Shown here: piece by piece, positions 34,501 to 44,164 of the stretch
Position numbering within the stretch: the stretch's first letter is position 1
Layout: the number at the start of each line of letters is the position of its first letter
Origin: Sipunculus nudus
Lineage: Eukaryota > Annelida > Sipuncula > Golfingiida > Sipunculidae
DNA length: 64,000 bases
Assembly: GCA_026874595.1 (NCBI GenBank)
Contig: CM049317.1
Location: 40,138,401-40,202,400, forward strand
Reading direction: 5' to 3'
Notes under the pieces: model-generated
Told to the model about the DNA's origin: nothing
Databases searched by the model: none
What the model saw: the letters and a program-made list of their open reading frames with translations, nothing else
Made by a program: the position numbers and the translations under genes

Positions 34501-35272
34501 CCCGACATTCATCTGCTCCTTTACATCTTAATAAAACTCCTGAATGGTCTGTAAATGTCGCAGGTTTTATATCACAATGTAGAACAAAATCTTGTATAGA
34601 ACTAGATATAAAAAAATAATCTAGCCTACACTGTATTAAAGGTTGCTTTTTTCTCCATGTGAACCCTTCCTTTTGCCCATGCTTAAACCGCCAAATATCT
34701 ATCATATCAACACTAGAAATCAACTCAATTAACGATTTCCTCACTCTTTCAATAGATCTGAGTCTACCTCCTTTTTTGTCTATATCTTGAAGTACAATAT
34801 TAAAATCACCTCCCATTACACAAGGTATATTATATCCAATATGTTTCTCTTCAAAGTATTTACTTACCGATTTATAAAATAGCAATTTTTGTTCATCTAT
34901 ATTAGGCGAGTAAACGTTGCATATATGCATTTTAAAATCATTAATACTGAGAAGTGCACTAATAAATCTCCCTAACATATCCCTGTAAATATCATGCACA
35001 ACACAATCTAGTCCTGGTCGAAATAATATTGCTACCCCTCTACTGTGCTTTGATCCGTGATTATAAATTATGTTTCCACCCCACTCATTCCTCCAAAAAC
35101 ATTCACATTGTTTTGAACTATATGTCTCTTGTAAGAGTGAGATATCAGAACCATTTTTTCTCAGCCAGGTGAACACCGTTCTTCTCTTCAAAGGATCGTT
35201 CAATCCTCGCACATTTAACGTTACAATATTTATCTTTGGAAATAAGCTGCTAGTTACTGAATTGCACGCCAT
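31544..35272 (-). CDS. LINE ORF2: endonuclease-reverse transcriptase, 1242 aa, intact
   Basis: Nicks target DNA and reverse transcribes element RNA on it. The N-terminal apurinic-type endonuclease (residues about 12-240) has LNVRGLNDPLKRR, SLLQETYSS (catalytic E), MGGDFNIV and FTDHSGVLL (DH). RT (about 440-740) has NNKSPGNDGFTSEFYKHF, KNWRPISLLNVDYKI, LGFIKGRYIGEGVR, VCADIEKAFDSLEWD (catalytic D), GVRQGDPLSPYLFV and YADDMTLLL near residue 705. The C-terminal cysteine motif is LCTFCKCSRESIEHLIYQC near residue 1150. Length is typical of L1/Tx1 ORF2. The sequence starts at the first ATG of the long frame, MACNSVTSS. All catalytic residues visible are present. Confidence 0.95.
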   Translation of the reverse strand: MACNSVTSSLFPKINIVTLNVRGLNDPLKRRTVFTWLRKNGSDISLLQETYSSKQCECFWRNEWGGNIIYNHGSKHSRGVAILFRPGLDCVVHDIYRDMLGRFISALLSINDFKMHICNVYSPNIDEQKLLFYKSVSKYFEEKHIGYNIPCVMGGDFNIVLQDIDKKGGRLRSIERVRKSLIELISSVDMIDIWRFKHGQKEGFTWRKKQPLIQCRLDYFFISSSIQDFVLHCDIKPATFTDHSGVLLRCKGADECRGKGYWKFNNSLLEDENYTKIISQNISTWKKEFTNLENARLKWELVKYHVRKFTIDYSKSKCLKRAKNYKELCEKLTLLENENQISEEYFEIKETIKELDKKKAEGTRIRAKARWIQEGEESSKYFFNLEKRNAIRKCIRSLNAENGDILTRRQDIMKEIRQFYKNLYSSKRDCTRDLHLRNIIPEDSFPKLTDEQMKFCEGPLTLKECEKALKSMKNNKSPGNDGFTSEFYKHFWPILGDLLLDSFNEAFKYQEMSPSQKQSVITLLDKKGKDRMFIKNWRPISLLNVDYKIASKAIASRLMKVLPSIIHYNQLGFIKGRYIGEGVRMILDTMEYLKRRNKPGIIVCADIEKAFDSLEWDYIFEALEQFNFGPEVIRWVKTFYNGISSCIMNQGFSCAYFDVERGVRQGDPLSPYLFVIAIEILSIIIRGKRDIKGISLNDVDEIKLVQYADDMTLLLQDHESAKIFLQTIDEFGNLSGLKANQEKTEFMWIGSQRFRTDMPLKGQWKHSITVLGITITHNDRQTVENNIRPKIEKAKRTLNMWKTRNLTLQGRILLAKNLGFSIFQYVLTVIHVTKDVLKEINELLFKFIWKGSPKGRINRDLLCLRYEEGGLKMVNIQCMINTQKIIWLKRYIKGSNRLLNTLIDRLCSSCGNMLLLMGSNYDDSTLNKIPLFYKDTLKVWKSVYKSEGPAIIWNNKDITVEGKTVYNSVMFHLGMVYVTDLYDASGNNIPYDSWKAKGAPLYLYTLWRAILSKIKNYRRQSVRGDSDDKEIYKINSTPDELWEQLSSIKSRDMYEYFLGKIQIKEIPGKSFYLMAYDIPEKEWSNILTMTRKYTRDKRLLELQYKILTRTLTVNDWLHKCGLKDSNLCTFCKCSRESIEHLIYQCNFTQHFWDGIDKWLKTKSLKLQWNEINIVFGLPHGKDVENVIILLGKQYLYQCKLNEVLPKIEQFIVKFKWYVKIEELIAKNENRSDEFSKKWADLL

Positions 35273-36895
35273 TTTGAATTAAGTAGTATACAATATCTTT
35301 CTTTTAATCACGCAAACTTTGACATTAGTACAGATGTTTTGATAAGTAATAATTTCCATATTCAAAATATGGCATAAATCATAATCACCTAGTCCTGCTG
35401 TAAAAACCCAAGTTAATATAAGTGAAGGAAGAGTGCAATACCATACGCTCCCGTAATAAGAGTGACCTGTCAGGGCGAAGTTCATTCGCTTTCTGTAAAT
35501 ACGAGTAAAACATTGACCAAAGTACAAAGTAATTTGTTTTTCCTGATGCTGATGAACAGTTAATGCTTTTTTGTACAGTTTCCTATCGTACACCAAATGT
35601 TCATTAATTTTCCGATCATTTAACCTAAAAGTAACACAAGGTGAATACAGACAAAACACATAACACAACATGAACATGATCAGATCAAACACAGCACAGA
35701 TATTATGTATATAGCAAAACATCAACAACATCACATAGATAAGGGACGTTGACGAGACATTAACGAGGTCCTGCAAATTGAAGAACGAGTTTTCATAATT
35801 ATCTACCTTTAAATGCGACGAATTAACTCATATTAGTTTTTTAATGTAAAACCATCGCAAATAATTTTGTCAAAGTAAAAAAGCTTCAATGAGTAATGAA
35901 GTTTAATTTCAGAAATAGGTGACATTATTATTTTTTTTATTTATTTGCGTTTTATATCCAGTTATTGAGACATATATTATAATAACGAGAATTCTCATAT
36001 TTATACGTTTAACTATTTTATTATGTATTCTGTCAAATGGGTTTTACCAGCAATATATATAAATTCTATTTATGTTTATGCTATAATAATGAGTTTTTTA
36101 TTTTTCAATTTATCGGTACAAAAAAAAATTAAAAAAAATTATTCCAGTCCTTTTTTCTATTAATCCTGTCTGATATATCTTTATTAAAATACAGTACCTT
36201 TGACTTCGGCTAAGTACACAGAATATTTTATAATTTCACAAAGTCAATAGCTAATTTATTTCCTATTATTAAGACAGTATATATCCACCATATAATCTAC
36301 AAACATTTTAAGAAAAGTTCTTCCTGGAGGCCACCTGTCTTCATTCAACTTGTTTTAAAATTACCAATAAAAGGTGCCTAAACAAAAATTAAGGGTTTTC
36401 ACCGTTGATCATTATATTTATGGTACCAAGCGCCACAAAGCAATTTTATTGTCACATGTCGGTTTACATTTATACCTGTAATTATACAAGATCTGATAAT
36501 GTTTATGCAATAATCATGAGTTAATAATCGATTTATCTGTGATTAAGACAATATTCTAGTCATATTTTTATAATGCTTTTGTCCATTATATATCTTTTAT
36601 TAATATAGTAATTTGATGATCAAATACAGTACCTTCGACGTCGGCTTGGTATATGGAATATATTTCTGTTTCACAATGCTTGATTCGATTCCTATTATGA
36701 ACTAATAATTATATTCACCATATATCAACAAGGTCAAAAGTAAAAATTAGTCCCGGAGTCCGCTACTTTCCGTTTCACTTCACTTATTCTAAAATAAACA
36801 AAAGTGCTGAGCGAAAATGGGGTTTACACTGCTGAACATAGTACTCGATACCAGGCGCCCCAAAACAAATTCGTTGTCAATGCACACCTGACCAT
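35273..36895 (-). other. Inter-ORF region of the LINE, with a diverged tandem duplication of about 440 bp
   Basis: Unusually long for an L1-type inter-ORF gap. Two related units: about 36192-36470 and 36630-36890 share cagtacctt(t/c)gac-(t/g)tcggct, ttcctattat, atattcaccatat-type phrases and a gcgcc(a/c)c-aaa end. The preceding flanks (about 36060-36120 and 36490-36530) also match (tgtttatgc-ataat-atgagtt). A 165-codon minus-strand frame (35279-35776), adjacent to ORF2, is hydrophobic in part and unrecognised. I do not call it a gene. The region may hold an internal promoter or translation signal for ORF2; that is inference. Confidence 0.7.
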
Positions 36896-37846
36896 TCAGC
36901 GATTGTTAACTTCACTTTGAATCGGCACCCGTCGCCCGTCTATTATCAGCTGCCCTCGCCAAAACCTGGTCTTCATATTTTGTCTATGGGCCTCCTTCAT
37001 TTGTCCCATGGCCTTTTTCTTTAGGGTGTAATCCTCCTTTGTTAAGTCCTCCAGTATGAAAGGGGACCGCGTTTCGCTTGGTTTGTTGAAAGAGAGTTTT
37101 GCGTTCCTTAAGATCTTGTTCCTGACAGGCCTGGAGTAACACCTGAATATTAAATGTCTAGGTTTTCCATCTGAACGTTTACCAGTCCTGTGAGCCATCT
37201 CTACCACTTTCTTTGCTTCACTTACTGTACATTCAGTCCCCAATAATTTAGCTTCTGCTATGTATTTCGCGGCAATCCCAATACAATCTTCTTTATCATT
37301 TTCAGGCACCCCCACAATTCTGAGGTTAAACTCCCTGGTATAGCGCTCCATATTTAGCATCCTATCTGACAAAGTTTTCTCTAACTTGTTAAGTCTTTCT
37401 GTAAGTTTCTTATCTGACGCCTTAAGCATATCGTTCTCACGTTTTAATTGCTCATTCTCGTTTTCCATTTTTTTCATCTCTTGACAGTTTTCATCATATT
37501 TACTCTGTATGAACTTTACAGTTTTTTCCAGTTCCTCTATCTGGCTCTTATGATTATTCGTCTGAGTCTTTATAACAACCACCTGACCTTCTACTACTTT
37601 TATTTCTTTCCTCAAGGCATCTTTGCATTCTTCAATAGCTGCTCTCATTTTTGTTTCCAAATTTTGAAAATAAATGTCCAGATTCGTGTCGCTTGACCCC
37701 TCTGGCTCTAGGTTTTGTTCAGATTGGGCCGCCATGGCTGGCTGAGCACCTGTTTCTGTTTGCTCACTTTCCTTGTCATTTCCTGACTTTTCTGTCAGGT
37801 AGGTGTCCATATTTTTCTGAGATACACCTCTCTTTGTCCTTACCAT
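36896..37846 (-). CDS. LINE ORF1: L1-type RNA-binding coiled-coil protein, 316 aa, intact
   Basis: An RNA-packaging chaperone of L1-type elements. The N-terminus is basic then acidic (VRTKRGVSQ to GSSDTNLD). A long coiled coil follows from about residue 60 to 168 (LETKMRAAIEECKDALRKEI through LTERLNKLEKTLSDRM), then an RRM-like domain: MERYTREFNLRIVGVPEND to RHLIFRCYSRPVRNKIL. The C-terminal domain has PFILEDLTKEDYTLKKKAM and FWRGQLIIDGRRVPI. The heptad repeat suggests a trimer as in vertebrate L1 ORF1p. It starts at the first ATG, 116 bases from the element's 5' end, and stops 1.6 kb before ORF2. Confidence 0.92.
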   Translation of the reverse strand: MVRTKRGVSQKNMDTYLTEKSGNDKESEQTETGAQPAMAAQSEQNLEPEGSSDTNLDIYFQNLETKMRAAIEECKDALRKEIKVVEGQVVVIKTQTNNHKSQIEELEKTVKFIQSKYDENCQEMKKMENENEQLKRENDMLKASDKKLTERLNKLEKTLSDRMLNMERYTREFNLRIVGVPENDKEDCIGIAAKYIAEAKLLGTECTVSEAKKVVEMAHRTGKRSDGKPRHLIFRCYSRPVRNKILRNAKLSFNKPSETRSPFILEDLTKEDYTLKKKAMGQMKEAHRQNMKTRFWRGQLIIDGRRVPIQSEVNNR

Positions 37847-37962
37847 GGTCAGTGACTGATATATGCTGAAGAAATAGAGCCTTTAATTAACTTTTTCTTA
37901 AATTTAAGCAGGAGCTCGTCGTGACACGTCTCACTCCCCACGCATGGCCTTGACCTCCTTCT

Positions 37963-37973
37963 GCACTGCTATG
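37963..37973. repeat. Target-site duplication of the L1/Tx1-type LINE, right copy
   Basis: Exact copy of 31254-31264. The LINE 5' end on the minus strand begins AGAAGGAGGTCAAGG directly next to it. Confidence 0.95.
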
Positions 37974-38316
37974 TTTATCTGCAGCTCTTCTAGCTGCATC
38001 CGGGGGGGTTTTCACTGCATGTGGATTTCTATTGTTCATAACCAATGTCTAAGTCTTCCATGGCGTGTCTGATCTCGCGCTCGATTTGTAGCATCAGAGA
38101 AGTGGAACATCCACCTGATATCTCCCTCTCTACTTGTCTGGTAATGTCCAAAACTTCTTTCACTAAAGTCCAGAATTGAGTTTCACAGTTCTCCTTGACC
38201 TTCTGAGAAGGCTTTACTTTCCTAACACTGCGTCTCCATTCAGTTTCAGGTTCATCGGCAGAAACATCAACAGGTTCATCAACACGGTTCTTTTCTTCCT
38301 CCGACATGTTTATCAT
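37974..38316 (-). pseudogene. gag: BEL/Pao gag N-terminus
   Basis: Starts MINMSEEEKNRVDEP and reads WRRSVRKVKPSQKVKENCE, a basic motif seen near the start of BEL gags. Helical sequence follows to DIGYEQ and a TAG at about 38029. In another frame the reading continues (AVKTPPDAARRAADK) to the LINE insertion point, where BEL gag resumes on the far side at 31253. So one frameshift separates the two N-terminal parts. The BEL leader lies to the right. Confidence 0.75.
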
Positions 38317-38589
38317 AAACTATTTCTCTTTCAAGTACACTGATATATAATGAATACTGCAGCAGTTCATGAAAGATCAGTCATATAACTGTAACTGGAC
38401 TTCAAAAAAGTCTCTAAGGATAAACTCAGATCTTGAACTTAGGTTCCGCCATCATCATGGTTCGTATAAACTCTTAGGTAGTTTCGCTGATATCGTTAGG
38501 GTGACTATTTACTGTATTGTAATCATAATACCAGTGTCATATCACAATGACTATCAAGAGGTTGATCCTCAAGTCACAAACATATAACT
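38317..38589. other. BEL leader, proximal part
   Basis: Between the gag start and the minisatellite. It contains an early partial unit (tcatatcacaatgact... near 38539) and no other signal. Confidence 0.5.
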
Positions 38590-40140
38590 GTTATTATAGT
38601 CTCACAAATGGGTTGAGAATGTTCACTGTGTCATATATCATCAAAGGAATGTCATCTCAAAATGTAGGCCATTCACAAAAATATTCAAGTGTCAAAGGTT
38701 CGCAAGTATGTAGCAGTTGACAATAGAATCTCACACCTGAGATCAAACCCAATACACGGTGTCATATCACAATGACTAACAAGAGGTTAATCCTCAAGTC
38801 ACAAACATATAACTTGGTACTGTTATTATAGTCTCACAAATGGGTTGAAAATGTTCACTGTGTCATATATCATCAAAGGGATGTCATCTGACAATGTACT
38901 AAACACAAAATATTCAAGTATCAAAGGTTCACTAGTATGTAACAATTGATAATAAAGTCTCACACCTAAGATCAAACCCAATACACTGTGTCATATATCA
39001 TCCAAGGGATGTCATCTCACAATGTACTCAACACAAAATATTCAGGTATCAAAGGTTCGCAAGTATGTAGCAGTGACAATAAAGTTTCACAACTGAGATA
39101 AAAAAAACTAATACACTGTGTCATATATCATCCAAGGGATGTCGTCTCACAATGTACTTAACACGAAATATTCAAGTATGTAGCAGTTGACAAAGTCTCA
39201 CAGCTGAGATCAAAACCAATACACTGTGTCATATATAATCCAAGGGATGTCATCTCACAATGTACTAAACACAAAATATTCAAGTATGTAGCGGTTGACA
39301 AAGTCTCACAGCTGAGATCAAAACCAATACAGTGTCATATATCATCCAAGGGATGCCATCTCACAATGTACTAAACACAAAATATTCAAGTAAGTAGCGG
39401 TTGACAAAGTCTCACAACTGAGATAAAAAACAAATACAATGTGTCATATATCATCCAAGGGATGTCATCTCACATGTACTAAACACAATATTCAAGTATG
39501 TAGCGGTTGACAAAGTCTCACAGCTGAGATCAAAACCAATAGTGTCATATATCATCCAAGGGATGTCATCTCACAATGTACTAAACACAAAATATTCAAG
39601 TATGTAGCGGTTGACAAAGCCTCACAACTGAGATCAAAAACAAATACAATGTGTCATATATCATCTAAGGGATGTCATCCCACAATGTACTAAACACAAA
39701 ATATTCAAGTATAGCAGTTGACATAGTCTCACAGCGGAGATCAAAACCAATACACTGTGTCATATATCATCCAAGGGATGTCATCTCACAATGTACTAAA
39801 CACAAAATATTCAAGTATCAAAGGTTCACAAGTATGTAGCAGTTGATAATACAGTTTCAAAAACTGGGAACAGAACAAATACGCTGTATCATATATCATC
39901 CATTCTGATGTCACATCACACTGGTGTTTCATTAACTAGCTCTCACAAGTTCGTAAGCACTGTATATCAAGCAGAATCATACAAATGTTCATGATGTCAT
40001 ATACCATCACATCTGAAGTCACATCACATTGATGTATCTTGTAACTAGTTTTCACAAGTTCATAAGCACTGTATATCAAGCTGAATCATACAAATGTTCA
40101 TGATGTCATATCTCATCACATCTGATATGGTGCAGCTCAT
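38590..40140. repeat. Minisatellite of about 108-bp units in the BEL leader
   Basis: About 13 units marked by 'tcatatatcatccaagggat' and 'caatgtactaaacacaaaat', starting near 38631, 38870, 38998, 39126, 39236, 39345, 39450, 39548, 39659, 39768, 39890, 40010 and 40110. Central units (39120-39800) are close copies with 100-110-bp spacing. Outer units are longer and diverged. The array lies between the 5' LTR and gag of BEL. Confidence 0.92.
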
Positions 40141-40301
40141 ATATAAAAGGATTCAACTACCAAGTTGTCATAGTTCATAAGCGCCGTTATGCAGTTTCTT
40201 TAAAAAAATTTTAATTCAGGCCTTCAAGGGGTATCATATAATCATAGCTAGGGTTCATCTTACACACGTCTGTTGACTGCATCTGGCATTCTGTCTTTGA
40301 C

Positions 40302-40806
40302 TGTACTTGATTGCAGGGTTGCGGAAACAATAATGAGAACGACGCCTGGTGTTGTAAATACTGATTTTATTCCGTGAACAGGGGTAAACCTCACATCGAT
40401 GGATACAAGGTCTCAATCAGGAACAAAACCGTCAACGACTCTGGCCATCTCATGGTTTTCCAAGCAGCAAAACTGCACATCACGCACCTTCCTAATAATT
40501 ATAGCTGAGCTGACATCATATTGTTGTTTTTTTTTTATTATTTAAGCAATCTTCATTCCAAAATTGGTCGTTCGCGCCTTCTGATCACCCTTACCCCAAT
40601 ATAGTCCCTTTACCATCTATATTCATACGCCAATGCTGACAAAAAAACCAACAGACAAATATCTTTCCATATGTGTAGACCAAATATAAACAGGTGACAT
40701 TCCTTCCAATGACGCTCACACATGAATTCTTACATTATCGCCCAAGTAAACAAACATTGTCTCTAAGATTGTTGACAATGTGAAAGGCCGCATGCTGGCA
40801 CTTACA
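40302..40806 (-). repeat. BEL/Pao 5' LTR, intact (505 bp)
   Basis: On the minus strand it starts TGTAAGTGCCAGCATGC and ends AATCAAGTACA. It is the uninterrupted counterpart of 17012-17354 plus 24696-24849. The right flank TAGGC (40807-40811) pairs with TGGGC at 17007-17011. Internal sequence next to it (minus strand GTCAAAGACAGAATGCC) is where the primer binding site should be, but I do not recognise the tRNA. Confidence 0.88.
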
Positions 40807-40811
40807 TAGGC

Positions 40812-41640
40812 AGAATACGTCAATGTGAATCCATTTGAGGCAAAACAACCATTATGGCAGAACAAATTCATTACTCTAAGAGATCAGGTGATGTACAATA
40901 GAGAACTGTCAGATTTGGAGTTTAGATCGGTCGGGGATTTGGTTAGGAGTAAATGAAGAATTAAAAAAACTCGTGAAGTGATCCAAGGCGAAGTGTAGGC
41001 CTACAAAAGACAATACGTAAAATGGCAAAGCCTGGTGAAATCATTTCCAAAGAAATGGATATTTTTGTTAGAGAGTCAGGGGGTAGACTGTGACATAGAT
41101 TACCAAAAACATCTCGTTCCAATAGAAGGTCTAATGGAATTAAACAAAATTAAATCATGGGTATTTTATAAGGGCTTCGTAAATGATTTGAAAAGAATTC
41201 TAACTTTCACAATGTAAATTAGAAAATCAGCATAGAGGTCTTTTGGAAGTATATATGTGAATATTAAATAAAAAACCTCTATCGACACCTGTTCTCGTCA
41301 TTTCCATAATTATCTTCCAGTTAACAAGATACTGTACAGATTAGGGCCTGTCAGAAACCCGACTGTGTCCCTTCTGTTTCTCAGAGCCAGAAACAATCGC
41401 GCATATTTTTTGCATATGTCATATTGCAATTAAGCTATATTTAAAAGTAAAAGACTGCTTATAAAAAGCAGGTTTAGCGCTCCCGCAGACGTGTTTAACA
41501 ATACGTGTTTAATTCATGGGAGGGCAAATTATTGTCTCTCAGTTAATTAAAGTCTTTGCTACGAAATGTAGAGAAAATTGTATACAGAACAAAGGCACTC
41601 GTTTCCAGCACTAAAATGGCCCTGAAACTGTAGACACATT
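40812..41640 (+). pseudogene. L1/Tx1-like LINE ORF2 fragment, right half
   Basis: Continuation of 16735-17011. It reads WAEYVNVNPFEAKQPLWQNK, then RELSDLEFRSVGDLV, followed (after stops) by WVFYKGFVNDLKRIL. Further on is the C-terminal cysteine motif LCPFCFSEPETIAHIFCIC (about 41365-41420). Multiple stops and frameshifts show age. The join across BEL leaves a single copy of the 5-base target, supporting insertion into a pre-existing LINE. Confidence 0.72.
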
Positions 41641-43128
41641 GAGTATGGGCGATATACCTGTTATAAAAGAACAAGGTAATGACTAATGAACTCCACCGCT
41701 ACGCGGGCAAGACAACTTTTTTTCACAAGTGCGAATTCCGGAGAATTATCCGCTACACAAGCATGATCACGCGCCTTTTTGTTGAAAACATCTGTATTTA
41801 CCAGATTAAACTTCCAAAAATAAAAGTTCCCTTCACTAACTGCAAATTCCAGCACGTTTATTCCAGCTGCGACACCGAATATCTTCTGTGGCGGACTGAT
41901 TGATATTGATGCTGAAAGTGAACACATGGTGGCGTTAGTTACTTTGTTGCTCATATTGCAAGCTTGAACTTGGCTCACCCATAGTATGTAAGTTTTATGC
42001 ACAAACTATTGAAACATGGTGGCAGCGGTTTAACCAGAAGCCTTATGTGCAAGAAAACACCTAGAACTGGTGAATAGAGACTGTCAAGCTGTAAGTATGT
42101 GTACTTTCTTCTCGATGCGGTACCTTCCTCTATTATCACCCACCCGTGTGGCCCGCCATGAAAGAAGATATGAAGCCATTTGAGATACAAAACCTGCTTG
42201 AATTCTACTCAATGCTCCTGTTAGCTAAATGGATTTCCCCCTGAGCTGGCGTCTGTGATTGACTGCATGGTACCAGTCGTTTTCTACATCTCTTTTAGGC
42301 GCACTATTCAAACAGCTGTCAAATTGTTTATGAAGTTGAAAATTAGTAGGCATGGTATGCAAACACAACCAGGACCATTATGTCACTTGTTTTGTATACA
42401 TTACGTCTGTTCTATAACCATAACATACATTAAGCCCGGGATGACGTCAACTAGTAAATGTATACATGACAAATGACGGTGTCGCAGCTGGAATAAACGT
42501 GCTGGAATTCGGGGTTAGTGTAGAGAACTTTTATTTTTGGAAGTTTAATCTTGTAAATTAAGGAGTTTTCAACAAAAAGGCGCGTGATCATGCTTGTGAA
42601 GCGGATATTTCTTCGGAATTCGGACTTATGAAAAAAAGTTAATTTTTGTCTTGCCAGCTTAGCGGTGGAGTTCATTACCTTGTTCTTTTATAACGGGTAT
42701 ATTGCCCATACTCAATGTGTCTACAGTTTCTAGGCCATTTTAGTGCTGGAAACGAGTTCCTGTGATACAGAATATCTTCTGTGGCAATATGCAGGACTGA
42801 TTGATATTGATGCTGAAAGTGAACACATGGTGGCGTTAGTGACTTTGTTGCACATGTTGCAAGCTTGAACTTGGCTCACACATAGTATGTAAGTTTTATG
42901 CACAAACTATTGAAACATGGTGGCAGCGGTTTAACCAGAAGCCTTATGTGCCAGAAAACACCTAGAACTGGTGAATAGAGACTGTCAAGCTGTAAGTATG
43001 TGTACTTTCTTCTCAATGCGGTTGCTTCCTCTATTATCACCCACCCGTGTTGCCCGCCATGAAAGAAGTTATGAAGCCATTTGAGATACAGAACGTGCTT
43101 GTATTCTACTCAGTGCTCCTGTTAGCTA
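41597..43128. repeat. Inverted plus direct repeat complex, probable duplicated 5' LTR/leader of gypsy element 2
   Basis: Inverted arms at 41597-41877 and 42479-42757 (about 280 bases each, with a few indels). Each arm is followed on its right by a copy of a direct repeat (41878-42227 and 42769-43128). Each direct repeat contains ...TATTGAAACA followed by TGGTGGCAGCGG (42017-42028 and 42918-42929), an LTR-end/primer-site-like junction just upstream of gag. The outer gag start is at 43267. Between the copies, 42228-42478 is unrelated. This could be a fold-back element plus a duplicated LTR. The boundaries are inference. Confidence 0.6.
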
Positions 43129-43480
43129 GTGACTGTTGACTTAACATCAGGTACGATCTTGAAAACTTCGGGGAATACTAGTTCCTGCCTTAGATTGTCC
43201 CATGATCCTGAGTGACTGATTCAACTGTGTGCTCCGCATTTAAACTGACACTGCAGATACATTAACATGATGGCTGGTCAAGCATCTTATGCACCCCTGT
43301 CTGTGCAAACACCACCTCCCTTGCAACTTGGTACCAATATGGTAGAGGACTGAAAAAATGTTGAAAGAGCTCTTTAAGAACTATAAGATCATATCTGAAC
43401 CGGATAAAAGGGATAAAGGATACCAATGGGCAGTGTTTCTAAATTGTGCTGGGACTGTGGGAATTTTGTTGCGGAATCCA
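43129..43480 (+). pseudogene. gag: Gypsy element 2: leader and gag N-terminus
   Basis: Reads MMAGQASYAPLSVQTPPP from an ATG at about 43267. After a one-base frameshift near 43352 it reads KELFKNYKIISEP and GYQWAVFLNCAG, the opening of a gypsy gag family common in animals. The sequence leaves the family at about 43475. Confidence 0.75.
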
Positions 43481-44164
43481 CAACTGTGATACGATCACAG
43501 ATGTGGGAATAGCCTGTACATGTAGGCCTCATAATGGTGAAACAGTATACACTGGTAGAAGGCACCAAAAAAACTCTAAAAACTGCTATATGTACACACC
43601 AAAATACATCCGTTTGCGTCTTTGGTAGTATATGGGTCTTTCTGGCAATTTTACCACCTTCTTACCTTAATATATTAATGAAACATTATCCCTAACAATC
43701 GTTGTAAGCCTGTGGTGATTTAAACATAAAAAACTACAGGAATTTGTAATGATCGACTTGTACCCTGCACCAACATCTATTATTGCCCGCTTTTTCTAGT
43801 TCAAACAGCGATAAGATGAGAGCAGGTTCCCATTCTAAATCTTGTTGCAAAGGACTGTGGGTCACTCATGTAATAATGGCGGTTTGTTCTCTATGTAAAC
43901 ACAACAGCACTTGGCAAAATTATGAATAAGTAGGGCAATTGAGCATTATTTTGGTGCCACAATTTTGCAGATGTTTCATAAAACATCCAAAGACAACAAA
44001 AAGGTAATTATTTTATGTTGACACCGCTTTAAATGTCACTTATACGATTCCAAAGGGATCTCCTATTTGGAACCTTTTGAGGCGTTTTCCTAAGGGTCGA
44101 TCCCAAGACTTTGTTGACAGAGAGGAGCAGAGCAGATCGGAATCACACATGTTGGAACAAGACA
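43481..44164. other. About 690 bp interrupting gypsy element 2 gag
   Basis: Does not read as gag in any frame, although gag continues on either side. It probably is a small inserted element. I found no terminal inverted repeats or clear target duplication. No gene is seen. Confidence 0.45.

Larger units (their letters stand above)
31265..37962 (-). mobile_element. Apparently full-length L1/Tx1-type LINE with two open ORFs
   Basis: 6.7 kb on the minus strand: 5' UTR of about 116 bases, ORF1 (37846-36896), a 1.6-kb inter-ORF region with an internal duplication, ORF2 (35272-31544), a short 3' UTR (31303-31543) and a 38-base poly(A) (31265-31302). It is bounded by an exact 11-bp duplication. It sits inside BEL gag, whose reading continues on both sides. 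Both ORFs lack stops and frameshifts, and the tail is pure A. In this window of decayed elements that marks it as the youngest insertion and possibly still mobile. Confidence 0.9.
17012..40806 (-). mobile_element. BEL/Pao LTR retrotransposon (minus), carrying nested insertions
   Basis: The 5' LTR is at 40302-40806. The 3' LTR is at 17012-17446 plus 24540-24849. LTR ends are TGTA...TACA. Target duplication is TGGGC on the left (17007-17011) against TAGGC on the right (40807-40811), one transition apart. A purine tract, AGAAGGGGGAGTG, sits just inside the 3' LTR (about 24850-24862). Internal order on the minus strand is gag (38316 to about 30465), zinc knuckles and protease (28199-27730), RT (27420-26528), then integrase and C-terminal domain (26520-24975). 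Interrupted by a gypsy element, two LINEs and a leader minisatellite. All coding parts carry stops, frameshifts or deletions. Confidence 0.88.

Noticed and set aside
35279-35776. 165-codon open frame next to LINE ORF2
   Set aside because: No recognised fold, low-complexity hydrophobic start, not expected in L1/Tx1 elements; kept only as part of the inter-ORF region.
38590-40140. CRISPR-like array of regular repeats
   Set aside because: Units are contiguous with no unique spacers and lie in a eukaryotic retroelement.
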